Virus record (IMG/VR): IMGVR_UViG_3300036801_000047
Span: 1 to 23,200 of that record
DNA from: a virus
Direction: 5' to 3' (one strand)
Length of the DNA: 23,200 nucleotides
The translations under genes were made by a program, and so were the position numbers. Positions 7,483-15,575 of the stretch are shown one piece after another. The notes beneath the pieces are model-generated. The model did not search any database and was not told the DNA's origin. It was given only the letters and a program-made list of their open reading frames with translations. Every line of letters starts with the position of its first letter. Position 1 is the stretch's first letter.

Positions 7483-8841
7483 TCATTGTGGTTTGTCCTG
7501 TTCGAGAAGCGCAACTTTCGCTGCCAGTTCCTTGACTGCGTTCACGAGCGCGTAAATCAGCGGCCCAGAATCGACCGCGCCATATTCCTGCGCCGGCTGC
7601 TTAGGGTCGAGTTGATGCGAGTAAGTCCGCGCCATTTCCGGGATAACCGCCGCCGCATCCTCAGCGTCGAGCCCGACAAAATCAGTCTCGGGCAGGTTCC
7701 AGTTATCGTCGTTGTAGCGGTAATTGAGGGGCCGCAATGCAAGCACCGCCGCAAGGCCGGTGTTCCATTCTGCTGTCATCGCTTTTAGTGAGCGATCGGA
7801 GGGCGCAGTCCATGTGCCGCCGCTGGGTTTGTAGGCGTTGGCGCTAAAGATAGAAAAATCTCCGTTGGCGGTTATGTTCATCAAGTTGCTTCCACCCGGC
7901 AGCACCGCGCCGGCCGTTCCCGTGGGATAGCCGGTAATCGTAAAGCCACCAGCGGGATAGACCGCCCGAATGCTGACGGCGGTATTGGCGAAGGCATAGC
8001 AATACTGCCCGCCCGAGATGTACGAGTTAAACGATATGCCATTCGTTGTGCCAACCCAATCGGCATAGCTCTGCCCTTGGTTAGCAACGCGGGCCTGCCC
8101 GGCTGTTATCGTGCCTCCGGTGTAGAAGCCGTTGAGCGCATAGACCGTGCCACCGCCCATGTCAGCTCCGGTCGCGCCAACCGACACTCCTTCGGTCACA
8201 TACATGCGAGTGGTGGCACTGGTGCTAGCGGGGGCTGTCGTTGAAAATGCGATTTGAGTGGGGTTGGATGTCGGCGTCCACGTCGCTGGCGCCTGGATCG
8301 AAATTAGCCCGCGAGAGGTCGTGCCGTAAGCAGTGCCGTCGTGGCCGATCGTCTGAAACGTGGCGAGGATGTTACCGCTCGCCGTCGCGGCCGGCGCGGC
8401 TGCAGTACCGCCAGCCTGACGAAACAGCATAATATTTGCCGCGCCAAACGCATCGGAAACAAACGTCGTGTTTGCGGCGTCAGGAGAGGCGAGCCGCGCT
8501 TGCACATTGTAGACAGCCGGAACGGCTGGCAGAGCCGCAGCGTTGGTGTTGATTGCCAAAGCGCCGGTCAGCGAGCCGCCCGTCAGCGGTAGATAGGAAG
8601 AGGCGACCGCGTAACCTTGCGCTTTGACGTAAGCCGTTGTCGCGAGAGAGGTGTCGTTGTCCGCTGTGGCGGGTGTTGGGCCTCTGGGATCCCCTGTAAA
8701 GACAGGAGAAATGAGAGGGGCGTAGGCACCACTACCCTGGACACCAGACACCCATTTACTGCCATCCCACGACCAAACAGTTCCATCTGGCCCTGTATAA
8801 GACTGGCCATTAGTAGGCGAGATTGGAAAATTAATTGCCAT
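7483..8841 (-). CDS. Tail fibre with C-terminal S74 chaperone (fibre 3)
   Basis: The frame opens at a TTG (8853), but the ATG at 8841 gives MAINFPISPTNGQSYTGPDG, matching the N-terminus of fibre 4, so I use it (452 residues). Residues 1-35 are the attachment tag (WSWDGSKWVSG), followed by one fibre repeat (DNDTSLATTAYVKAQGY), a distal module related to the second half of fibre 2 (INTNAAALPAVPAVYN, RQAGGTAAAP), and a C-terminal peptidase S74 domain from about 335. The S74 motif SDRSLK places Ser348 and Lys353 five apart, as in the self-cleaving endosialidase chaperones that fold and then release trimeric fibres. It ends in a Leu/Val coiled coil. It is G+C-rich (40 of 60 at 8521-8580). Confidence 0.85.
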   Translation of the reverse strand: MAINFPISPTNGQSYTGPDGTVWSWDGSKWVSGVQGSGAYAPLISPVFTGDPRGPTPATADNDTSLATTAYVKAQGYAVASSYLPLTGGSLTGALAINTNAAALPAVPAVYNVQARLASPDAANTTFVSDAFGAANIMLFRQAGGTAAAPAATASGNILATFQTIGHDGTAYGTTSRGLISIQAPATWTPTSNPTQIAFSTTAPASTSATTRMYVTEGVSVGATGADMGGGTVYALNGFYTGGTITAGQARVANQGQSYADWVGTTNGISFNSYISGGQYCYAFANTAVSIRAVYPAGGFTITGYPTGTAGAVLPGGSNLMNITANGDFSIFSANAYKPSGGTWTAPSDRSLKAMTAEWNTGLAAVLALRPLNYRYNDDNWNLPETDFVGLDAEDAAAVIPEMARTYSHQLDPKQPAQEYGAVDSGPLIYALVNAVKELAAKVALLEQDKPQ

Positions 8842-8856
8842 ATCAGCGTCCAAGCA

Positions 8857-11800
8857 TTATTGTGGCTCTTCCGGAGCGGGCAGCGGCTGAATACCCGGCG
8901 GCAGCGCTGCTCGCAATTCGTCAAGCTCCGCCTTCAAGGTCTTGACGCTGTTTATCAGCGCGTAGATCAGATCGCCACCGTTGAGGGTGGCAACCTCACA
9001 CTGTTCCTCGCCGACCGTCGCTATCATACTGCCAACGATTTCGGGGATATACGGCTCGACGTCCTGTGCTACGAGGCCGAAAAGGATTTGACTCGGCTCG
9101 TCGCGCGGCGCGAAGGGCGTCGCTGGCTTGTAGCGAAACGTCACTGGGTTGAGTTGCAGCACCGCATCGAGGCCGCGCGTATAGGGCTGCACATCCTGCT
9201 TCAGAGAGATATCACTGAGCGCCGTCCAAGTGCCGGTCGTATTGACGCAACCCCCGTTCGAGGCAGCGACCCCTATCGTGAGGGCGGCGCGTGTGTTGTC
9301 ATAAAGCCAGTAATCGCCGGTGGCGCCTTGGGGGCCAAACGACCAAGAATGGCTGCCGTCCTGGCGCATAAAGCAGTCGGAGCCGGGATTTCTGAGAAAC
9401 AGCGGTGTCGCGCCGCCGGCTGCCATTACCGTCTGTCCAGTCGCGCGGTTGATCTGCAACGGTATGGCGCGAAACGCCCCGGCATCCGTCCACGCACCAA
9501 TCGCAAAGTCGCTGCCGCTATTCGCGCCAGTTTCTGTTGTGTTATCCCCTAGCACAATGGTCCAGCGAGTTGCGCCAGCCCGCTGGCCATAAACGAACGC
9601 CTGATTAGCGCCCGCCGCTTTATTGAGAGCCAACGTGCTGTCCGACGGGGTGCTTACGATGATGGTTCCGCCGCTTTGGATGTTGCCCGCCGCGTTGAGC
9701 GTGCCGGGTCCAAGATCGCCGCCTGCGGGCACCGTTCCGCTCGCATCGCGGATTAGCAGGCCGCGCCCGATGGATGCGCGAGTTAGAGTCGTAGACGCGC
9801 CAGTGGCGCAGGTGTCGAATGTGATCTGCGACCCGTGCGCGGTATCGGTCCAAGCCTCAGTCGCATAAAAACTAACCTGTGCGCCCAGACCATAAGATGT
9901 TGTGCCGCGCCCGTTGCCTTGCACGGAACCAAAGAATGCACCGTTAACCGATGCCGTAGGCGCGGCAGCCGTTCCGCCCGATGTACGCAACGCGAGAACG
10001 GAACCGACAGAACCAAAGCCATCAATGACGGCACAAGGGTATTGGCCGTCCGTGCCGCCGAGCCGTAACAGATTCTGTGCAGTAGGCCCGGCGGGCAATG
10101 CCGCCGCGTTGGCGTTGATGATGAGCGAGCCGGTCATTGTGCCGCCAGCAAGTGGCAGTGCACCGAGGTTAGTTAGGGCCGTTGGGGCGGTTGCGGCTCC
10201 GGTGCCGCCATTGGAGATGGAGATTGGGGTAGGTGGGCTGGTGCCGCTCGGCACGTTGACCGCAGGGGTCCACTGAGTGCTGGTGCCATCATTATACCGA
10301 ACATACAACTGAAGATCAACACTATTCCACCAAAGGCTGGAATCGAGGGGGTTGACAGGAGGGGTATCACTGACATTGACGAGTGCGCTTACTGCAGGGA
10401 GGTGAGCGCTCAGATTGTTCGCAATCACCCATTGCAACGAGTCCCCATCATCGTATAGGACGAACAACTGCCCGCTTATTGTATCCCACCACAGACTACC
10501 CGAAGTCGGAGCCGGTGACACAGGAGGCGCAGGTGAGATTGCTGCTTTTGACGCAACTGCACTGGCTGCTGCTATAGCTGCGGATACAAAAGAGGTCGTT
10601 GCAACTCTAATGGAGTTGTCGTTGACAGGAGGCACCGATGAAGTAGGCGTCCCAGTGAATGCAGGACTATTGAGAGGAGCACCTCCTAAGTTAAACAGAG
10701 CCGCTTGAGGTGTAGTCCCTCCCGTCCCGCCATCAGCTACAGACACAGGGATCGAAAGGGCTATCGTAAGAGTCCCTGAAGTCCCACCCCCAACCAGCCC
10801 TTCACCAGCAATGATACCGGAGATCGGACCGCCCTCCACGCCGAGGGCCACTTCGATGGCCTCCTGCACAAAGGCAGTAGTAGCTATCTGGCTAGTATTC
10901 GTCGTCGGGGCTGCGCTAGGCGCAGTTGGGACGCCAATAAGATTCGGACTATTAACAGCTGCAGCGCCCAAATTGTTTCTAGCCGTATTACTATCGGTCG
11001 CTCCCGTCCCGCCATCTGCAATAGGAACTGGAGAAACTAGGCTGATTGTGACCGCACCAACCCCGCCGCCAGTCAGACCATTCCCTGCTGTTACCGAGAT
11101 AACTCCCGACCCTATCGCCCCTATCGCATCAGTAATCGCATCATTAACCCAACCAGTTGTAGCGATCTTATTAGTATCATCTGCCGTTGGTGGATTAGGA
11201 GCCAGCGGCACTCCTAACAGCTGCGGTGAGACAATAGGAGCCCCACCCAAGTTGGATAGCCCAGCACTTGGATTTGTCGCTCCAGTCCCACCATTACCAA
11301 CCGATACAGGAACTTGAAGTGCAATCGAGACAGCACCCTGACCGCCACCAACAATACCCACGCCAGCCGCAATGGAGATAACACTACCCCCTGCAACTCC
11401 AAGCTGGTTCAGAGCCTGATGGACAAACTCGGTTGTAGCCAAGATCGTACTGCTGTTAGAAACCGGCACTGTAGGTGCAGTTGGAGTCCCTATAAACCCA
11501 GGGCTGGCAATAGGCGCTGCACCCAAATTAGAGAGGGCTTGATTAGGATTATTGGCTCCAGTCCCCCCATTAAGTATCGAGACAGGGAAGAATGCATCAA
11601 CATACTGCTTTGTAGCCGCACCTAGATTGTTAGTCGGATTGAGGGCAAGAATGAGCGGCCCGGTAAGGGTGCCCCCTGTCAGTGGCAATCCCCCTATATT
11701 CCGCAGAGCGTCCTGTGCAATAGTGGCTCCAGTACCACCATGAGATATACTGACTGGGATTGTAAGGCCGACTGCTCCTTGTAGAGCCTCAATCTCCTGT

Positions 11801-11883
11801 TTCGCGACAAGGAAATTATGGCGGACGCTCTCTGTAGTAGGAGCCCCAAAGATCGGAACAGATGGATCAATAAAGCTAGTCAT
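8857..11883 (-). CDS. Long tail fibre with C-terminal S74 chaperone (fibre 2)
   Basis: This is 1008 residues. The N-terminus (SFIDPSVPIFGAPTTESVRH) is nearly the same as fibre 1 and is probably the virion anchor. Residues 40-445 hold repeats of the form NGGTGATNPSAGLSNLGGAP plus NKIATTGWV. Residues 455-490 and 507-543 are two copies of a SLWWD...QLYVRYNDG...QW unit common in phage fibres. From about 575 the distal module parallels fibre 3. The S74 chaperone occupies about 885-990 with SDISLK (Ser890/Lys895), then a coiled coil and a short Pro-rich end. The start follows AAGGTAAAGCGA. Base composition changes inside the gene, from about 47% G+C in sampled N-terminal stretches to about 70% at 9661-9780, suggesting a swapped distal half. 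Confidence 0.88.
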   Translation of the reverse strand: MTSFIDPSVPIFGAPTTESVRHNFLVAKQEIEALQGAVGLTIPVSISHGGTGATIAQDALRNIGGLPLTGGTLTGPLILALNPTNNLGAATKQYVDAFFPVSILNGGTGANNPNQALSNLGAAPIASPGFIGTPTAPTVPVSNSSTILATTEFVHQALNQLGVAGGSVISIAAGVGIVGGGQGAVSIALQVPVSVGNGGTGATNPSAGLSNLGGAPIVSPQLLGVPLAPNPPTADDTNKIATTGWVNDAITDAIGAIGSGVISVTAGNGLTGGGVGAVTISLVSPVPIADGGTGATDSNTARNNLGAAAVNSPNLIGVPTAPSAAPTTNTSQIATTAFVQEAIEVALGVEGGPISGIIAGEGLVGGGTSGTLTIALSIPVSVADGGTGGTTPQAALFNLGGAPLNSPAFTGTPTSSVPPVNDNSIRVATTSFVSAAIAAASAVASKAAISPAPPVSPAPTSGSLWWDTISGQLFVLYDDGDSLQWVIANNLSAHLPAVSALVNVSDTPPVNPLDSSLWWNSVDLQLYVRYNDGTSTQWTPAVNVPSGTSPPTPISISNGGTGAATAPTALTNLGALPLAGGTMTGSLIINANAAALPAGPTAQNLLRLGGTDGQYPCAVIDGFGSVGSVLALRTSGGTAAAPTASVNGAFFGSVQGNGRGTTSYGLGAQVSFYATEAWTDTAHGSQITFDTCATGASTTLTRASIGRGLLIRDASGTVPAGGDLGPGTLNAAGNIQSGGTIIVSTPSDSTLALNKAAGANQAFVYGQRAGATRWTIVLGDNTTETGANSGSDFAIGAWTDAGAFRAIPLQINRATGQTVMAAGGATPLFLRNPGSDCFMRQDGSHSWSFGPQGATGDYWLYDNTRAALTIGVAASNGGCVNTTGTWTALSDISLKQDVQPYTRGLDAVLQLNPVTFRYKPATPFAPRDEPSQILFGLVAQDVEPYIPEIVGSMIATVGEEQCEVATLNGGDLIYALINSVKTLKAELDELRAALPPGIQPLPAPEEPQ

Positions 11884-11888
11884 TCGCT

Positions 11889-14807
11889 TTACCTTGCATT
11901 AGAAGGAGGTGTAATCGGCCTTCTCCCTCTCGGTAGTGCAACTGGCGTCGTCGGGGCAGGTGCTGGAGTAGAAGCCCTGTTAGGTTCCGGAGGCTTTCCT
12001 TTGGAACCTTCTAGCTTCTCCAATCTCTCTACTATTTCCTTTATGGCGTTGACAAGAGCATACGTAAGCGCAGTTGAGTCAAGGGCTGGAATCTCCGACT
12101 CCTCTTCATCTTCCGGCTTCAATTTGGCCTTATAAGTTGCTTGCATCTCCGGCATGTGGTGAGTCTCATCAGAAACGAGGCCGATAAACGTTCTATCTGT
12201 TGGCATACCTGCCAAACCATTATACCTATATTCGACCGGATTCAATTTAATGATGGCGTCAGTCCCCTGTTTGTAGGGCTTTATATCCTCCTTAAGTTGT
12301 CGGGCCGATGTTGCTACCCAAGACCCTCCACCAGGCTTATACGCTCCAGCCGAAATAGTGAGAGTGCCATCACCAGCAGTATGCATAACCTCAGTGGCAC
12401 CACTATTCCTAAAGCTCCAACCCAGATCCGTACCACTTCCAAGCTGGAACGTAAAGGTATTGATATCAGCAAAAATAAGAGGGCCGCCGCTGGCTACCGT
12501 ATTTCCGCCAGGAGGCTTATGGACAAAGGTAATATAGTTGCCACCAAGCTGTAGATCCCCGGTATTGTACAGCTGGAGCTGTAGAGTTGTGCCATTGTCG
12601 GGAGAGAGGCTGAACCTGTTGCTTTGGACTCCCGCAGCCCAATCCCAAGTCCCCGTATTTCGGAAGCGGATATATGATGGAGAGCCAGAGACAGGAGACA
12701 ACGTTATTGGAGCACTGTTAGCGGTTGTAATGCTGATGGGGCCGGTCAAAGCCCCTCCCGTTAGAGAGAGGAATGGACTACCTGCCATCCTTGTGTCAAT
12801 ATAGTTCTTATTCGCTGCCTCGGCAGGGTTGATCGGATCGGCCGCTAACGTTAAGCGGCCCGTCAAGGTTCCTCCTACAAGCGGGAGATAAGAGTTCAGG
12901 GCTGTAGCCACAAAGGCGGTCGTAGCAAGGCTTGTCGTGTTGTCAAGCGCAACTGGCGTTGGTGCAGTGGGATTGCCGGTAAATACTGGACTATTGGTGG
13001 GCGCAGCGTTGATAGTTGCAGGTGCCCAATTGCTACCCGAGCTATGATACTGAAGATATTGGCCGTCCGTCGGAGCCGTCGGAGAAATCTGAATCCCTCG
13101 AATAGCATCTACTGTCGCTGCGATGCTTGTCGTACCACTACCAGTCACATCCCCGGTGATGGAGATATTCTGGTTGGCCTTAATGTAATTCTGCGAGTTG
13201 ACCCAACTAGTAGTGGCAACAACTGCACTATTTTCATTGGTTACAGGGACTGGTGCGCTAACCACCCCTGTAAACGTGGGACTGTCAATGGAGGCTGCAC
13301 CTAATGCAGTCCTGGCAGCAAGAGCCGTCGTCGCCCCCGTTCCACCACTGGATACGGCTACCGGGATATCTAGAGAAAGAGTCACATCCCCTACAGTCCC
13401 ACCGCCAACAAGTCCTGTCCCCGAGGCAACTCCAGTGATGACTCCAGGTGGCACCACATTCGACACAGCCGTATCAACATACTGTTTTGTAGCCGCCTGA
13501 AGATTTGTCGTCGGATTACCTGCCAGCGTAATGGAACCTGTCATCGTGCCGCCGACAAGCCGCAGATAGCGGACATCCGCCTCAGAGGCGGAGAGGCCGC
13601 CATACGGCGACCGAACATGCGTCCATCCTTGTGCGACCGTGTAGCGGAGCAGATCACCATTATACAGAACAGTACCGATAGTAAGTGGCGGCAACGCAAC
13701 AGTTAAATTCTCTCCTGCTGATGGATCAACTGTAACACAAGTCCAACTATTCCCATCGGCAGGAGTCCCCACAGTTAGATTGGGCACATTGGTCGCGACC
13801 AGATAATTTCCTTGAAAATGATAGGGATTAGTAATGGCTGTATCAACATATTGCTTGGTTGCTGCATCCAACGGCGCAGCTGGATCAGCAGACAGCCTTA
13901 CAATCCCCGACATCACCCCGCCAGACAATCGCAGGTATCCGCCCAGTGCAGTGGTGACAAACCCAGTCGTAGCAACCTGGCTACTATTATTCCCCGGAGC
14001 GGCAGTCGGAGCCGTCGGAATCCCTGTAAAGCCAGGGCTTACGAAAGCCGTTGCTGTGAAATCACTGAGAGCCTCCACGACAAACGAGGTCGTGGCAATC
14101 TTATTGCTATTATCTGTAGCGACAGGATTAGGTGCCGTCGGTATTCCAAGAAGCCCTGCATCAACAAGCGGGGCTCCCCCCAGCTGAGTCAATCCAGCCG
14201 ATGCAGTCGTTGCTCCGGTCCCGCCATAGGAAATTGGGACAGGAATAAGCAGACCTATAGTAACCGATCCAATACCTCCCCCAACAAGACCTGACCCAGG
14301 GTTGACCCGACTAACACCAGTAGTAAGACTATCAACAACACTATGAACAAATTGAGTAGTAGCAACAACGTTAGAATTGTCTCCGGGTGTTGGAGTAGGA
14401 GCTTGAGGCAATCCTGTAAACACCGGACTAACAGTGGGAGCACCCCCAAGACCAAGAAGCGCTTGCGAAGGGTTATTAGCTCCAGTACCACCCCTAGCAA
14501 CAGACACAGGGAAATAAGCATCAACATACTGTTTAGTTGCCGGGGCTAACAAATCTGTCGGATTTGCATTGAGCAATAGAGGGCCGGTCATCGTACCACC
14601 GGCCAGCGGCAAACCGCCGAGATTGGCGATAGCACTTACTGCGTTGTTTGCTCCTGTCCCACCATTGGCGACCGTGACAGGGACTGTAAGCCCAACCGCA
14701 GTCTGGAGGGCTTCTATCTCGGACTTGGCGACAGCGAAATTGCTTCTAACGCTTTGTGTCGTAGGAGCCCCAAAAATAGGAACGCTTGGGTCAATTAAAC
14801 TAGGCAT
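11889..14807 (-). CDS. Long tail fibre with C-terminal S74 chaperone (fibre 1)
   Basis: This is 972 residues. The anchor SLIDPSVPIFGAPTTQSVRS and helix AVAKSEIEALQ match fibre 2. Residues 40-660 carry GGTGA-type repeats with SPVFTGNPTAPTPVALDN and SLATTAFV units and ATKQYVD motifs, giving an elongated trimeric shaft. Residues 335-405 insert a different unit (FQGNYLVAT...TCVTVDPS). The distal module, 680-820, is unlike that of fibres 2 and 3. The S74 domain starts near 825 (SARQLK, Ser834/Lys839), which should trimerise the fibre and cleave itself off. A Pro/Arg-rich tail of about 40 residues follows the domain. The start follows AGGAGATATGA. The likely role is a receptor-binding tail fibre. 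Confidence 0.88.
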   Translation of the reverse strand: MPSLIDPSVPIFGAPTTQSVRSNFAVAKSEIEALQTAVGLTVPVTVANGGTGANNAVSAIANLGGLPLAGGTMTGPLLLNANPTDLLAPATKQYVDAYFPVSVARGGTGANNPSQALLGLGGAPTVSPVFTGLPQAPTPTPGDNSNVVATTQFVHSVVDSLTTGVSRVNPGSGLVGGGIGSVTIGLLIPVPISYGGTGATTASAGLTQLGGAPLVDAGLLGIPTAPNPVATDNSNKIATTSFVVEALSDFTATAFVSPGFTGIPTAPTAAPGNNSSQVATTGFVTTALGGYLRLSGGVMSGIVRLSADPAAPLDAATKQYVDTAITNPYHFQGNYLVATNVPNLTVGTPADGNSWTCVTVDPSAGENLTVALPPLTIGTVLYNGDLLRYTVAQGWTHVRSPYGGLSASEADVRYLRLVGGTMTGSITLAGNPTTNLQAATKQYVDTAVSNVVPPGVITGVASGTGLVGGGTVGDVTLSLDIPVAVSSGGTGATTALAARTALGAASIDSPTFTGVVSAPVPVTNENSAVVATTSWVNSQNYIKANQNISITGDVTGSGTTSIAATVDAIRGIQISPTAPTDGQYLQYHSSGSNWAPATINAAPTNSPVFTGNPTAPTPVALDNTTSLATTAFVATALNSYLPLVGGTLTGRLTLAADPINPAEAANKNYIDTRMAGSPFLSLTGGALTGPISITTANSAPITLSPVSGSPSYIRFRNTGTWDWAAGVQSNRFSLSPDNGTTLQLQLYNTGDLQLGGNYITFVHKPPGGNTVASGGPLIFADINTFTFQLGSGTDLGWSFRNSGATEVMHTAGDGTLTISAGAYKPGGGSWVATSARQLKEDIKPYKQGTDAIIKLNPVEYRYNGLAGMPTDRTFIGLVSDETHHMPEMQATYKAKLKPEDEEESEIPALDSTALTYALVNAIKEIVERLEKLEGSKGKPPEPNRASTPAPAPTTPVALPRGRRPITPPSNAR

Positions 14808-14826
14808 TCATATCTCCTATATTCTC

Positions 14827-15222
14827 CTAGTCAACAAAACCGTCCCAAATCGACTGATCGTCATCCCAGAGCGATCCACCCAGCGACATATCCCAATAAC
14901 TACGGATAATCCGGGCCATAGCTGCATCCCGCAGGAACGCACTATGGGAGCTTATTTCGTCATGTGCAATAAAACGCCACTCAGTACCAGGGTTGACAAG
15001 ATAGGTTCTATTAAAGAGGAGAACAGGAAACACCTGCATAGTATAATTCTTGACGCCATATATGCCCGGCTTCATCTTCTCAAATTCAAACTCGTTCCGC
15101 CCTGCCAGAGCCGAAGGCACATCTAGATATCCATGTGCCTCAGAGGTCAGAGTATTCCAAATGACAAGAGGCTCTTCTAATGCATCAATCAGAAGAGAGC
15201 CGTATGGCATAACACTTAGCAT
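14827..15222 (-). CDS. Unknown structural protein, third copy of tandem domain
   Basis: The 131-residue product contains the third copy of an unrecognised domain: FEFEKMKPGIYGVKNYTMQV, then FPVLLFNRTYLVNPGTEWRF and IAHDEISSH. Shared features with its two upstream neighbours are P-G-x-Y, a variable turn, V-x-LFNRxY, a Trp seven to ten residues later, and AHxE. The C-terminus is acidic and aromatic (SYWDMSLGGSLWDDDQSIW). The ATG at 15222 follows GGGGAG and overlaps the preceding stop by seven bases. It lies directly before fibre 1 and after the tail factor, so a tail or fibre-attachment role is likely, but no function is known to me. Confidence 0.75.
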   Translation of the reverse strand: MLSVMPYGSLLIDALEEPLVIWNTLTSEAHGYLDVPSALAGRNEFEFEKMKPGIYGVKNYTMQVFPVLLFNRTYLVNPGTEWRFIAHDEISSHSAFLRDAAMARIIRSYWDMSLGGSLWDDDQSIWDGFVD

Positions 15223-15575
15223 TCTTTAATTCTCCCCACTTCCTGCCAATCTAAATGCCCCTCCAGCTCTCTATGAGCCATGAGTTGCCACTTCATATTC
15301 GGCTTTATACTATAATTCCGGTTGAAGAGGGCTACATTCACCTCTCGCTCTGTTGTGTTCTCTATAGTATAGAGACCAGGGCTAAACATATTAAAGGTGA
15401 AGTAGTCAGCATGTCTTGTCAGACTGTACAAGGCATGATACCGTCTAAACTTCCAAACCTCTCCAGTCAGCTCATTAGTGATCTCAATCCTACCTTCTCC
15501 TAGGGATGCTAGGTCCAGTTCTTGGAGGGGCAGGTCCGCCGGTTCCAGCTCCAGTTCTAGTGGATCCAGAAGCAT
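15216..15575 (-). CDS. Unknown structural protein, second copy of tandem domain (start uncertain)
   Basis: The reading frame is open from 15875, but above about 15790 it covers the conserved domain of the upstream gene in another phase, so that part is a shadow. The supported part runs from about 15490 (RIEITNELTGEVWKF) to the stop, with SPGLYTIENTTEREVNVALF and NRNYSI...WQLMAHRELEGH matching the other two copies. The only in-frame ATG between is at 15575, which has a poor ribosome site. The segment before the domain (PLELELEPADLPLQELDL) looks like a real acidic linker. Either translation starts near 15575, or ribosomes enter from the first copy by a +1 (or -2) shift, or the sequence has an indel. 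The function is unknown. Confidence 0.6.
   Translation of the reverse strand: MLLDPLELELEPADLPLQELDLASLGEGRIEITNELTGEVWKFRRYHALYSLTRHADYFTFNMFSPGLYTIENTTEREVNVALFNRNYSIKPNMKWQLMAHRELEGHLDWQEVGRIKEC

Noticed and set aside
8617-9552. 311-residue plus-strand frame opposite fibres 2 and 3
   Set aside because: It spans two supported genes on the other strand; open because of the high G+C content.
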